NCBI RefSeq assembly: GCF_017352155.2
Contig: NZ_CP071462.1
Location: 2,790,001-2,854,000, forward strand
Reading direction: 5' to 3'
DNA: 64,000 bases
DNA from: Haloterrigena alkaliphila
GTDB lineage: Archaea > Halobacteriota > Halobacteria > Halobacteriales > Natrialbaceae
Shown here: one piece after another, positions 9,147 to 18,091 of the stretch
Numbering within the stretch: position 1 is the first letter of the stretch
How the letters are laid out: each line of letters opens with the position of its first letter
The notes under the pieces: generated by a model
The model's input: only the letters and a program-made list of their open reading frames with translations
Told to the model about the DNA's origin: nothing
Databases searched by the model: none
Made by a program: the position numbers and the translations under genes

Positions 9147-12100
9147 TCACTGGCACCTCCTCACCACTGGCATCGGCGCCGTCGCTCAGGTCGATCCCGG
9201 TGACGGCGCTGACGTTGTCCTGTTGCATCGTGACGCCGATGGCTCGCTCGGAGCGGTCGAGCATCGCCGAGCGGTGGGAGACGACGACGAACTGGGCCTC
9301 GTCGGCGAGTTCGTCGACCATCTCGCCGATGCGGTCGGCGTTGACCGCGTCGAGGAAGGCGTCGACCTCGTCTAAGGCGTAGAACGGCGCCGGGTTGTGC
9401 CGCTGGATGGCGAAGATGAAGGCCAGCGCGGTCAGGGACTTCTCGCCGCCCGACATCGCGTCGAGCCGCTGAATGGGCTTGTCGCCCGGCTGGGCCTTCA
9501 TCGTCAGCCCGCCGTCGAACGGATCTTCCTCGTCCTCGAGGTGGAGCGTCCCGGTCCCCTCCGAGAGCTTCTCGAAGATCTCGGTGAACTGCTCGGCGAT
9601 CTCGTCGTAGGAGTCCATGAACGTCTGCTTCTTCTGGGTCTCGTACTGTTCGATCCGGTCGCGGATCCCCTCGGCTTCCTCGACCAGCGTCGCCTTCGCG
9701 TCCTCGAGTTCCTCGAGGTCGCTGCGGACCTCGTCGTACTCGTCGATCGCGAGCATGTTGACCGGCTCCATGGCCTCCATGTCCGCCTGCAGGTACTCGA
9801 TCATCTCGAGGACGGTCTCGTGGTCGGGCACGTCCTCGGGGTCGTAGTCGCCGACCTCCGATTCGAGGCTCTCGATCTCCCACTCGAGGTCGCTCACGCG
9901 GCTGCGGGTCTCCTCGAGTTTGCTCTCGACGGCGTTGACCCGGTCCTGCTGCTGGTCGCGTTTCGTCCGCGCGTCCGAGAGTTCCTCCTTGAGGTCGCTG
10001 CGCTCCTCTTTGAGTTCGGCGAGTTCGTCTTCGAGGTCCTCGACGGCCTCGCGCTTCTCCTCGAGGGTCTCCCGCTTGCCCTCGATCGCTTCCTCGTACT
10101 CCTCGATCTTGTCCTCGTGTTCGGCCGTCCGGTTCTGGGCCGTCTCGATGTCGTCGTGGAGGTCCTCGATGGCGTCCTCGGCGTACTCCTTCTCGAGGCT
10201 CAGTTCGTTGAGCTTGCTATCGATATCGGCGATCTTCTCCTCGCGCTCGTCGATCTCGGCCTCGAGTTCTTCGATCTGGTCGGTGAGTTCGGGGATCTTC
10301 GAGTCGGCGAGTTCCCGTTCGAGTTCTTCGATGTCGGCCTCGATCTCCTCGATCGCGGCCGTCTTCTCCTCGATCTCGCCGGAGATTTCGGTCATCCGCT
10401 CGTCGACGGATTCGCGCTCGTCCTCGAGTTCTTCGAGGTCGTCCTCGAGGGACTCGATCTCGGCCTCGATCGACTCGCGGCGCTCGTCTAAACTCTCGAG
10501 TTCGCTCTCGATCGAGCGCACCTCGTCGGCCGCGTCGGTCTTCCGGTCGCGGGCGTCGTCGAGGCGCTCCTCGACGCCGCGGAGTTCCTCCCGCAGGGAC
10601 TCGCGTTCCTCCTGTAGTTCGGTGATCTGCTTGGCGACGCGCTCGAGTTGGCCCTCGCCGCCGCCGGTGAAGGAGTAGCGCGACCCGCTACCGGAACCGC
10701 CGGTCATCGCGCCGCTCTTCTCGACTAAGTCGCCGTCCAGCGTCACCATGCGGTAGTCGCCCATGTAGGAGCGGGCGGTCTCGAGGTCCTCGACGACGAG
10801 CGTGTCGCCGAGCACGTACGAGAAGACGCCGGCGTACTCCTGGTCGAAGTCGACGAGGTTGTACGCGAAGTCGACGACGCCCGGATCGCTCGGCGCGTTG
10901 GGCAGTCGCCGCTGGCTCATGTCCGTCAGCGGGAGGAACGTCGCCCGGCCCGCGTTGCGCGATTTGAGGTGGTCGATACACTGCTGGCCGACGACGTCGT
11001 CGTCGACGACCACGTTCGCGAGGCGGCCCCCCGCCGCGGTCTCGCAGGCCACGGCGTACTCGCCGGCCACGTTCCCCAGTTGTGCCACGGCGCCGTGGAC
11101 GCCGCCGATCCCCGCGTTGAGGATCGTCGTCACCGCGCGGCCGAACGAGGAGTCGCCGCTCTCGCCCGCGTTGGCCTCGAGTTCGGCGTACTCCTGTTGT
11201 TTCGCCTGAATTTCGTCGTCCAACTCGTCGACGTCCGACTGGAGGCGGCGCTTCTCCCCCTTGAGGTCGTCGACGACGCCCGCGATGTTCTCGCGGTTCG
11301 CTTCGGCCTTCTGGAGTTCCCGCTCGAGGTCGCTTCGCTGGCTCTCGATCTCGGGGATCTCCTCGCGTTTCTCCTCGATGGTGGCCTCCTTCTCGTCGAT
11401 CTCGTTCGATCGACGGCGGGCCTCGTCGAGCAGGCGGTCCTGCTCGCGCTGGCGGTCGTTCCGCTCCGTCTTGGCTTCCTCGAGTTCTTCCTTGCGCTCG
11501 GCGAGGTCGGCCTTCAGTTCGTCGAACTCGGTGTCGACGGCCTCGATCTCGGCCTCGAGTTCGTCGCGCTCGGTCTCCCGCTCTTGAATCTCGCTCTTGA
11601 TCGAGGCCTTCTCGAGTTTGTGATCGCGCATCTCGCTCTCGAGGTCGTCGATCTGCTCCTGCTTGCGGTCGATCTGGACGAACGCCTCGCGGCGGTTCGA
11701 TTCGGCCTCTTCGATGGCCTCCTCGCTGGCCTCGATCTTGTCCTCGAGGCGCGAAATCTCGCCCTTGATCTCCTCGATCTCGCTTTTGATCCGGAGCTGT
11801 TCGTCCTCGCCCTTGCGCTCGATCTCGGCGTTTAAGTCCTCGAGGTCCTCCTGTAAGCGGACGACCGCGCCCTGGCGCTCGTCGAGTTCCCGCTGGAGTT
11901 CCTCGAGGTCGTCGGCGAGTTCGTCGGCCTCCTCCTCGGCGCTCGCGAGTTCGTCGCGCTTCTCCTCGAGTTCGCTGGCCTTCTTGTACCCCTCGTACTC
12001 CTCCTTCTCGCGGCGCAGTCGGCGGTAGCGCATGGCTTCCCGCCGTTCGTCCGCGAGCTGGTCGAGTCGGTCGCGCTTCTCCTCGATCCGTAACTCGGCT

Positions 12101-12729
12101 TCGTCGATGCGTTCCTCGACGACCTCGAGTTCCTCGAAGGCGTCCTCCTTCTTCGCGTCGAACTCGGCGACGCCCGCGATCTCGTCGATGATCTTCCGCC
12201 GATCGTGGGGCGTCATGTTGATGATCTCCGTGACGTCGCCTTGCATGACGACGTTGTATCCTTCGGGCGTGACGCCCGCCTGCGCGAGGAGATCCTGAAT
12301 GTCCGAGAGGTTGACCGACCGGTCGTTCAGGTAGTAGTAGGAGTAGTAGTTATCCTCGGTTTCCTTGACCCGCCGGCGAATGCGGATCTCGTCGACGTCG
12401 CCGACGTCGTCGCTGCCGGCGGCGTTGACGACCTGCGACCGCGTGAGGGTCTCGTCGGCGTTGTCCAGGATGACCTCGACGGTGGCCTCCCGCGGCCCGG
12501 CGGAGGCGTCGCCGTCCTCGTGACCGGGGTTGTAGATGAGATCCGTCAACTTCTCCGCGCGGATCCCGCGGGTGCGGGCCAGTCCGAGCGCGAAGAGGAC
12601 GGCGTCGATGATGTTCGATTTGCCCGAGCCGTTCGGGCCGGTGATTACGGTAAAATCCTCGTAGAACGGGATCTTCGTCTTGCGACCGAAGCTCTTGAAA
12701 TTGTCCAGAACGAGTGCCTTGATATACAT
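9139..12729 (-). CDS. smc: Chromosome segregation ATPase Smc
   Basis: The 1196-residue protein shows the full SMC order. The N-terminal head has Walker A GPNGSGKSNIID near residue 33. The first coiled coil runs to about residue 510 and the hinge (GGVHGAVAQLGNVAGEYAVA onward, with paired glycines) to about 680. The returning coil then leads to the C-terminal head with the signature LDAMSGGEKSLTALAF and Walker B PFYALDEVDAFLD. It forms the DNA-entrapping dimer that acts with ScpA. It lies between a coiled-coil gene and scpA on the same strand, making a segregation operon. Its length is normal for the family and no insertion is evident. Confidence 0.98.
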   Translation of the reverse strand: MYIKALVLDNFKSFGRKTKIPFYEDFTVITGPNGSGKSNIIDAVLFALGLARTRGIRAEKLTDLIYNPGHEDGDASAGPREATVEVILDNADETLTRSQVVNAAGSDDVGDVDEIRIRRRVKETEDNYYSYYYLNDRSVNLSDIQDLLAQAGVTPEGYNVVMQGDVTEIINMTPHDRRKIIDEIAGVAEFDAKKEDAFEELEVVEERIDEAELRIEEKRDRLDQLADERREAMRYRRLRREKEEYEGYKKASELEEKRDELASAEEEADELADDLEELQRELDERQGAVVRLQEDLEDLNAEIERKGEDEQLRIKSEIEEIKGEISRLEDKIEASEEAIEEAESNRREAFVQIDRKQEQIDDLESEMRDHKLEKASIKSEIQERETERDELEAEIEAVDTEFDELKADLAERKEELEEAKTERNDRQREQDRLLDEARRRSNEIDEKEATIEEKREEIPEIESQRSDLERELQKAEANRENIAGVVDDLKGEKRRLQSDVDELDDEIQAKQQEYAELEANAGESGDSSFGRAVTTILNAGIGGVHGAVAQLGNVAGEYAVACETAAGGRLANVVVDDDVVGQQCIDHLKSRNAGRATFLPLTDMSQRRLPNAPSDPGVVDFAYNLVDFDQEYAGVFSYVLGDTLVVEDLETARSYMGDYRMVTLDGDLVEKSGAMTGGSGSGSRYSFTGGGEGQLERVAKQITELQEERESLREELRGVEERLDDARDRKTDAADEVRSIESELESLDERRESIEAEIESLEDDLEELEDERESVDERMTEISGEIEEKTAAIEEIEADIEELERELADSKIPELTDQIEELEAEIDEREEKIADIDSKLNELSLEKEYAEDAIEDLHDDIETAQNRTAEHEDKIEEYEEAIEGKRETLEEKREAVEDLEDELAELKEERSDLKEELSDARTKRDQQQDRVNAVESKLEETRSRVSDLEWEIESLESEVGDYDPEDVPDHETVLEMIEYLQADMEAMEPVNMLAIDEYDEVRSDLEELEDAKATLVEEAEGIRDRIEQYETQKKQTFMDSYDEIAEQFTEIFEKLSEGTGTLHLEDEEDPFDGGLTMKAQPGDKPIQRLDAMSGGEKSLTALAFIFAIQRHNPAPFYALDEVDAFLDAVNADRIGEMVDELADEAQFVVVSHRSAMLDRSERAIGVTMQQDNVSAVTGIDLSDGADASGEEVPVSD

Positions 12730-12810
12730 TCTCTTCTCGAGTCCTCCGTCCTGCAGCGGGAACCGCGCCGACAGGTCGCACCCGGTCGTCGTGACGACCG
12801 CGGGGCGTAG

Positions 12811-13122
12811 TTATGCGACGATAATGTCGTCGGTACCTGAGTCTTCTGTTTCGTCACCGGCCGGCGCGTCGTCCGCGTCGGCGTCGGCCGCGGCCTCGGC
12901 CACCTCGTCGGGTTCGGCTTCCCGGGTCTCGTCCTCGGTGACGTCGCCGTCGTCCTCGCCGGCGCGTCGGTCGGGGACGCGGGTCGGCGTCTCGGCATCG
13001 AGTTCGGCCTCGAGGACGCGAATGCGCTCCTTGGCCTCGATCAGTTCGTCCGTCAGGCCCTCTACCGTCGACTCGAGTTCCGCAACCGTCGCTTCGAGTT
13101 CCTCGACGCGATTTTTCGGCAT
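12811..13122 (-). CDS. Small coiled-coil protein upstream of smc (DUF7518-like)
   Basis: The 103-residue product starts MPKNRVEELEATVAELEST, with a heptad-patterned coiled coil covering about residues 5-46 and an acidic, Asp/Glu/Ala-rich tail. I recall the DUF7518 label for this haloarchaeal smc-linked family but cannot verify it here. It sits 81 bp upstream of smc on the same strand and may be co-transcribed, which hints at a role with the Smc complex, though nothing in its sequence shows this. The start at 13122 is chosen over a GTG/ATG nine codons upstream because the coiled coil begins immediately. Confidence 0.75.
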   Translation of the reverse strand: MPKNRVEELEATVAELESTVEGLTDELIEAKERIRVLEAELDAETPTRVPDRRAGEDDGDVTEDETREAEPDEVAEAAADADADDAPAGDETEDSGTDDIIVA

Positions 13123-13221
13123 AGTCACTAGGGGTCGGTCAGACCACATAAACGTACGTCAGACAAGACTAACTATTCTGGCACGTTTTAGTGGGCGCCT
13201 CGAGTCGCGGCCGTCCCCGAA

Positions 13222-13530
13222 TCAGTTATCGTCCTCGCGCCACTTGTGTTCGCACTCGGTACAGATGAAGAACCGGGTCTCGGACTCGTCGGCCGAGCGG
13301 ATCTGTTGCATGTACCAGTGGGCGCGGTCGTTGCCGCACTCGGGACAGTGGGCGTCGGTTTCGGGCAGCGAGGTCTCGCCGGAGGACTCGATGATCTCGC
13401 TGGCCTCCTGACTGTCGGTGACGACGTACTCCTTCGCGTCGTCCTTCGGTTTCGTGTAGCCACAGCTGCCACACTCCCAGATGCCGTCGTCGGCTTTCAT
13501 CATCGAACCGCACTCGTCACAGAATTCCAT
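13222..13530 (-). CDS. tfs: Transcription factor S (archaeal TFIIS/RPA12-like)
   Basis: TFS binds the RNA polymerase funnel and stimulates cleavage of backtracked transcripts. The 102-residue protein has two zinc ribbons: an N-terminal one (CDECGSM and CGSCG) and a C-terminal one (CPECGNDRAHWYMQQIRSAD and FICTECEHKW). The C-terminal loop carries the catalytic acidic pair in the SADESETRF turn, as in TFIIS and RPA12. Translation starts at MEFCDECG, matching the compact family length. It is divergent from the phosphohexomutase gene. Confidence 0.95.
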   Translation of the reverse strand: MEFCDECGSMMKADDGIWECGSCGYTKPKDDAKEYVVTDSQEASEIIESSGETSLPETDAHCPECGNDRAHWYMQQIRSADESETRFFICTECEHKWREDDN

Positions 13531-13680
13531 GTTGTCCGGGCTACAGCGGCCGAGTAACTTAAGCCACCCGTTTACCGTCCCCGGTGCCTCGACCGCTCGA
13601 GCATCGGGGTGGCTCTCATCGTTCCCGAACCGTGCCACTTGGCCACGCCCCATCTCAGAACGCCGGAGGGTATTCCGGTA

Positions 13681-13686
13681 TTTATA
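13681..13686 (+). promoter_or_regulatory. TATA box of the phosphohexomutase gene
   Basis: TTTATA lies about 28 bp upstream of the ATG at 13711, giving the leaderless spacing seen repeatedly in this window. Confidence 0.55.
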
Positions 13687-13710
13687 TGCTCGGTCGTGCT
13701 ACGGTCGGGT

Positions 13711-15051
13711 ATGTTCGGAACGAGCGGTATCAGGGGTGCGGTCGGAGAGGCGGTGACGGCCGAACTGGCGCTGTCCGTCGGTCGCGCGCTCGCCACCGAG
13801 GGGTACGAACGCGTCGTGATCGGGCGCGACGTTCGCGAGAGCGGCGCGATGCTGGTCGACGCGCTCTCGGCGGGGGTTCGGGAGTGCGGCGGGGACGTCG
13901 TCGAGGTCGGCGTCGCGCCGACGCCGACGGTCGCCCGCGGCGTCGACTGGCTCGAGGCCGACGCGGGCGTGGTGATCACGGCCTCGCACAACCCGGCGAC
14001 CGACAACGGGATCAAACTCTGGTCGCCCACCGGGCAGGCGTTCGACGCCGACCGGCGGGCGGCGATCACGGACCGCGTCGAGAACGAGCGCTACGACCTC
14101 GCGTCGTGGGACGAACTGGGCACCGGCCGATCGCACGACGGCCTCCTCGAGCGCCACGCGGCGGCGATCCGGGACTCCGTCGGCTCGCTCGAGGGCCTCG
14201 ACGTCGTCGTCGACGTGGGCAACGGCGCCGGCAGCGTCACCGCCGACGCGCTGGTCGAACTCGGCGCGTCGGTGCGGACGCTCAACGCCCAGCAGGACGG
14301 CCGCTTCCCCGGTCGTCCCAGCGAACCTAACGCGGAGACGCTGGAGGACCTCCAGCGACTGGTCGGCGCGACGGACGCGGACCTGGGCGTCGCCCACGAC
14401 GGCGACGGGGACCGGATGGTGGCCGTCGACGAGCGCGGGGAGTTCGTCCCGAAGGACCTCCTGCTCGCGCTGTTCGCCCGCGAGGCGGCGGGCGAGGGGG
14501 ACCTCGTCGCGGCCCCGCTGAACACGAGCCTCGCGGTCGACGACGCGCTCGCGACCGTCGGCGCCTCGCTGACCCGGACGGCCGTCGGCGACGTCTACGT
14601 CGCCGAGCGGGCCACCGATCCCGACGTCGTCTTCGGCGGCGAGCCCAGCGGCGCGTGGATCTGGCCCGACGAGACGCTCTGCCCCGACGGCATGCTGGCG
14701 GCCTGCAAACTCACCGCCATGGTCGGCCGCGACGGCCCGCTCGGGGCGCTGGTCGACGACCTCGAGACGTACCCGATCCGGCGGACGGCGATCGAAGTCG
14801 ACGACAAGCCGGCCGTCATGGATCGCGTCGAGGCGACCGTCCGCGACCGCGGCCTCGAGTTCGACGCGCTCGACGGCGTCCGGATCGAACACGACGGCGG
14901 CTGGACGCTCGTCCGTCCCAGCGGCACCGAACCCGTCGTCCGGATCACCGCCGAAGCCCGCGACGACGACCGCGCCGACGAACTGTTCGAAGACGCGCGC
15001 GAGATCGTCCTCGAGGCGGTCGAGGGCGCCGACGCGCCGGCCGCCGAATAA
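13711..15051 (+). CDS. Phosphoglucomutase/phosphomannomutase family (GlmM-like)
   Basis: Alpha-D-phosphohexomutases interconvert hexose 1- and 6-phosphates for sugar-nucleotide synthesis. The 446-residue protein begins MFGTSGIRG, the typical start. It has the phosphoserine loop ITASHNPATDNGIK near residues 92-105, the Mg2+ loop DGDGDRM near residue 231, the sugar-binding loop GGEPSGA near residue 310, and the phosphate-binding RPSGTEPVVRI near residue 410. The archaeal GlmM/ManB group is likely, but sequence alone does not separate glucosamine, mannose and glucose substrates. It is monocistronic with its own TATA box. Confidence 0.95.
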   Translation: MFGTSGIRGAVGEAVTAELALSVGRALATEGYERVVIGRDVRESGAMLVDALSAGVRECGGDVVEVGVAPTPTVARGVDWLEADAGVVITASHNPATDNGIKLWSPTGQAFDADRRAAITDRVENERYDLASWDELGTGRSHDGLLERHAAAIRDSVGSLEGLDVVVDVGNGAGSVTADALVELGASVRTLNAQQDGRFPGRPSEPNAETLEDLQRLVGATDADLGVAHDGDGDRMVAVDERGEFVPKDLLLALFAREAAGEGDLVAAPLNTSLAVDDALATVGASLTRTAVGDVYVAERATDPDVVFGGEPSGAWIWPDETLCPDGMLAACKLTAMVGRDGPLGALVDDLETYPIRRTAIEVDDKPAVMDRVEATVRDRGLEFDALDGVRIEHDGGWTLVRPSGTEPVVRITAEARDDDRADELFEDAREIVLEAVEGADAPAAE

Positions 15052-15100
15052 CGCCGGACGCCCGCACGCTCCGTCTCGAACCGCCTCGTCGAACGACTGC

Positions 15101-15250
15101 GGTGGCGCGTGCTGAGCGGCGGTGAGCCGACGGCGAACCGTCGCTCGACTGCACGCGAGGGATGAGCGAGGGCGCGCAGGGCCCGAGCGAATCGGCTGGG
15201 GAGGGTGTGGCGATTCCCTGTAGCCACGATAGTAGGACGCTTGTTTCCTT
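15101..15250 (+). repeat. Dispersed repeat element, copy A
   Basis: Shared landmarks in order: GGTGGCGCG, GCGAGGGATGAGCGA, GAGCGAATCGG, GGGGAGGG, GTGGCGAT, CCACGATAG, AGGAC. Copies B (inverted, 15320-15470) and C (63560-63762) carry the same series with different spacer lengths. Confidence 0.75.
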
Positions 15251-15319
15251 CATCCTCTTCTCACAGACACGCGTTCGATACGCACGCCTATCGAACTGGA
15301 GTACAAGGGATAGTAATCG

Positions 15320-15470
15320 AAAGTAACCGTCTTGCTATCGTGGCAACGGGGATTTCCACATCCTCCCCTGCCGATTCGCTCCCTCCCTCCGGTCGTTCGC
15401 TCATCCCTCGCGCAATGTCGTCGATCGTTCCTCGCTTCGCTCGGACTCGATCGACAGCGCGCGCCACCAC
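15320..15470 (-). repeat. Dispersed repeat element, copy B (inverted)
   Basis: Read on the minus strand it shows the same landmark series as copy A: GGTGGCGCGCGCTG, GCGCGAGGGATGAGCGAACG, GAGCGAATCGGCAGGGGAGG, CCACGATAGCAAGAC. With copy A it forms a near-symmetrical 370-bp inverted repeat centred at about 15285. Confidence 0.75.
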
Positions 15471-15513
15471 ATGCCGGCTTCTCGGACTGGAGCACTCCGT
15501 TCTCAGCCGGTCG

Positions 15514-16701
15514 TTATCGCTCGCCGGCCATCGCGGCGAAGAGCCGTTCCTCGAACTCGTTCTTGCTGATCCCGTCGGAGGGGCCGATCCCGTTCATGTG
15601 TTCGACCGAAACCTGGCCGCCGCCCATCCGGGCGTGCCCGCCCGCGTTGGCCATCGGAATGTCGCTGATGGCGTGGCGAAGCGTCTCGCCCATGTGGACC
15701 CGGTCGTCCCGGGAGCGCCCCGAGAGGTGGATCGTCCCGTCGTTCTGGCCGTAGACGACGACTGCCGTGACCCCCTCGAGGTGCATCAGTTCGTCCGCGG
15801 CTTGCGGGATCGCGTCGGTGTTGGAGATCTGGCCGACGTCACAGACCGCGAAGGGGCCCTCGACGCGCTTCTCGGTGATCGCCGTCGCCTTGATCTGCAG
15901 GACGTCGTCGCTGACCTGCGGGTTGGCCACCCGATCCAGCAGGTCCTGGTCGATGCCCGAGAAGAGCGCGGCGCAGGCGTCGAACTCGGCCCGCGAGCAG
16001 CCGTTGGTCAGGTGGTTCGTGTCCGACTGGATGCCGTAGAGCAGCCCCGTCGCGAGTTCTTCGGAAATCTCGAGGCCGGTACCGTTGTCGGCGGCCATCG
16101 TCGCGCCGAGTTCGTTCAGGTACTCGACGACGATGGTCGACGCGGCGCCGTAGTCGGTGCGGACGTCGGTGAACTCCGTTCCCGCGCCGTTGCCGGGGTG
16201 GTGGTCGACGACCGCGATCGGTTCGACGGTCTGGGAGCCCGCGAACCCCCGGGGCGTGTTGTGGTCGACCAGCACCACCGCGTCGGCCGCCAGTTGCGAA
16301 CTCGACTCGATGGACTCCATCTCCAGATCGAGGACGGTCCGGAACGCGCGGTTCTCCTGGTGGCGGATCTCGCCGGGATACTGTAGCGTCGCCTCGGTCT
16401 CGACGGCCTCGGCGATTCTGGCGATCCCCATCGCACAGGACATGGCGTCGGGGTCCGGGTTCGGGTGCATCAACACCGCGATCTCGTCGTAGTTGCTCAG
16501 TAGCCGCTGGAGGCGCACGCCGGGTGGCCGGCGGAACCAGCGGACGACCCACCAGCCCCCGACCACGATGGCGACGGTCGCCAGCACGAACAGGGAGAGT
16601 ATCAACGGGTCGAGGGAGTTCAAAAAGTCCCGGGTCGGCTCGACGACCGCTGCATTCGGCTCGAGGAACGCGTCGCTGATCGAGCTGTCCCGGGCGCTCA
16701 T
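15514..16701 (-). CDS. Membrane-anchored DHH family phosphoesterase
   Basis: The 395-residue protein has one N-terminal transmembrane helix (about residues 33-53) followed by a cytoplasmic DHH-DHHA1 module. Metal-binding motifs are visible: HPNPDPDAMSCAMG near residue 79, AVVLVDHN near 140, AVVDHHPGNG near 162, and the DHHA1 substrate loop GGHARMGGGQV near 365. DHH-DHHA1 proteins hydrolyse short oligonucleotides, pAp or cyclic dinucleotides (NrnA, RecJ-like and GdpP groups); membrane anchoring recalls GdpP, but the PAS and GGDEF parts are missing. The substrate is therefore open. Confidence 0.9.
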   Translation of the reverse strand: MSARDSSISDAFLEPNAAVVEPTRDFLNSLDPLILSLFVLATVAIVVGGWWVVRWFRRPPGVRLQRLLSNYDEIAVLMHPNPDPDAMSCAMGIARIAEAVETEATLQYPGEIRHQENRAFRTVLDLEMESIESSSQLAADAVVLVDHNTPRGFAGSQTVEPIAVVDHHPGNGAGTEFTDVRTDYGAASTIVVEYLNELGATMAADNGTGLEISEELATGLLYGIQSDTNHLTNGCSRAEFDACAALFSGIDQDLLDRVANPQVSDDVLQIKATAITEKRVEGPFAVCDVGQISNTDAIPQAADELMHLEGVTAVVVYGQNDGTIHLSGRSRDDRVHMGETLRHAISDIPMANAGGHARMGGGQVSVEHMNGIGPSDGISKNEFEERLFAAMAGER

Positions 16702-16791
16702 ACGTCACCATCTAATCGAATCGTGAAGAAATTTCCCCCTCGAGTGACGGTATCGGTTGGGTCGTTGTCAGTACTGCTCGCTATCGGCCGA

Positions 16792-17694
16792 TTACCGCCC
16801 CGACGAATCGTCGCGGTAGGCCTCGATCGCCGCTCGGTACCCCTCGCGATAGGTCGGAAACGCGAACTCGTAGCCCAGTTCGCGCAGTTTCTCGTTCGAA
16901 CAGCGTTTGCTCGTCAGGATGCGGCGTTTGCCCGCTCCCGAGACGTCGTCGTCCGCGAGCCGGTCGGCTTTCGTCTGCTTCGGCGGGTGCTCGACGCCAC
17001 ACTGATCGGCCAGCCAGTCGGCGAACTCCCACTTGTGAGCGGGTTCGTCGTCGGCGACCAGAACCACTTCGTCGCGCGCGAGGTCCTCCTCGAGGAGGTA
17101 GCGGACGGCCCCGGCAGCGTCGTCCCGGTGGACCATGTTGAGGAAGCCCTCCGTGACGGGGCCCTCGAGGTAGCGCTCCAGCCGAAAGCGGCCGGGCCCG
17201 TAGAGGCCGGCGTAGCGCGCGACGGTGCCCTCGAAGCCGTACTCGGGTGGCGACTCGAGCGCGATCCGTTCGGCCTCGGCGAGCACCTCGGTCTTCGCCG
17301 TGGTCGGCTCGATCGGCGTCTCCTCGTCGACCCAGTCGCCGTCGTGGTCGCCGTGGACGCCCGTCGAGGAGGTGTAGACCAGCCGCTCGGGCGCGCCCTC
17401 GCGCTCGCCGAACGCCTCGATGGCCGTCCGCAACCCGTCGACGTAGACCTCGCGGGCCGCCTCGGCGCCGCGGCCGCCGCTGCTGGCCGCGAAGACGATG
17501 GCGTCGACGTCCGGGACGGCCTCGAGCGACTCGCGGTCGGTGACGTCGGCCCGTACGGCCTCGAAGCCAGCGTCTTCGATCTGTCCAAGACCATCGTCGG
17601 ATCGCCGGACGCCGACGACGTCGTGGCCGCGCTCGGTCAGTTGGCGGCCCAACTCGAGGCCGACGTGGCCGCAGCCCAGGATTGCGACGTTCAT
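16792..17694 (-). CDS. NAD-dependent epimerase/dehydratase (atypical SDR)
   Basis: The 300-residue protein starts with a Rossmann fold, MNVAILGCGHVGLELGRQL (GxGxxG variant), then DVTD for the adenine ring and VYTSSTGVHGDHDG. Tyr and Lys of the catalytic motif are replaced by a less canonical arrangement (RYAGLYGPGR follows), as in the YeeZ-like atypical SDR group. The product could act on a sugar nucleotide or another metabolite; none is indicated by neighbours. An in-frame upstream extension lacks family features, so MNVAILG is taken as the start. Confidence 0.85.
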   Translation of the reverse strand: MNVAILGCGHVGLELGRQLTERGHDVVGVRRSDDGLGQIEDAGFEAVRADVTDRESLEAVPDVDAIVFAASSGGRGAEAAREVYVDGLRTAIEAFGEREGAPERLVYTSSTGVHGDHDGDWVDEETPIEPTTAKTEVLAEAERIALESPPEYGFEGTVARYAGLYGPGRFRLERYLEGPVTEGFLNMVHRDDAAGAVRYLLEEDLARDEVVLVADDEPAHKWEFADWLADQCGVEHPPKQTKADRLADDDVSGAGKRRILTSKRCSNEKLRELGYEFAFPTYREGYRAAIEAYRDDSSGR

Positions 17695-17822
17695 AGCGGT
17701 ACTCGTGACCGAACGACCATAATTTCGACGTTCTGACCGAATATCAATCGCTGGGTCGACGATCAGGAACCGGACGCGGCCGAGGAATGGTATCTCATAC
17801 TCGAGCGACGATACCGGTTTGC

Positions 17823-17838
17823 GTATGGGTACCCATAC
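17823..17838. promoter_or_regulatory. Perfect 16-bp palindrome ahead of the antitoxin gene
   Basis: GTATGGGTACCCATAC is an uninterrupted palindrome ending 7 bp before the antitoxin ATG. Antitoxins commonly bind such sites to repress their own operon, so this is a candidate autoregulatory operator; binding is inferred only. Confidence 0.6.
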
Positions 17839-17845
17839 ACCGAGT

Positions 17846-18073
17846 ATGAGCAAGATTATCGCGATCTCGGACGACGCCGACCGGGAACTGAAGCGAGAGA
17901 AGGGGGACCGAAGCTTCAGCGAGGTAATCAGGGAGACGCTCGCTGACGGTCGACGGCTCGCTGACGTGACCGGCGAGGGGGTACTCGATCCCGAAACTCA
18001 AGAGGCTGTCAAAACAGACGTCGAGGAACTGAGCCGTGGTGCGCTCTCGAGGCTCGACGATGAAGATCAGTGA
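17846..18073 (+). CDS. VapB-like antitoxin (orphan)
   Basis: The 75-residue protein opens MSKIIAISDDADRELKREKG, then SFSEVIRETL, the ribbon-helix-helix or AbrB-like pattern of haloarchaeal VapB-type antitoxins, followed by an acidic toxin-binding tail. The perfect palindrome just upstream suits autorepression. No PIN-domain toxin follows: a frame overlapping the stop codon (ATG at 18060) ends after 11 codons, and the next gene is on the other strand. The unit is thus an orphan antitoxin or a relic whose toxin was lost. Confidence 0.75.
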   Translation: MSKIIAISDDADRELKREKGDRSFSEVIRETLADGRRLADVTGEGVLDPETQEAVKTDVEELSRGALSRLDDEDQ

Positions 18074-18091
18074 TCTGGAACGAGTACTGAA

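Larger units (their letters stand above)
15052..15513. other. Non-coding stretch occupied by an inverted repeat pair
   Basis: No credible gene is present. The stretch is dominated by two copies of a dispersed element (15101-15250 and 15320-15470) in opposite orientation around a dyad (TTCGATA/TATCGAA, 274-280 and 289-295 of the 15 kb block). The short frames crossing it only mirror the repeats. Confidence 0.7.

Noticed and set aside
15250-15495. Small minus-strand protein crossing repeat copy B
   Set aside because: Its sequence only reflects the repeat; frames in copies A and C are different and the peptide has no domain.
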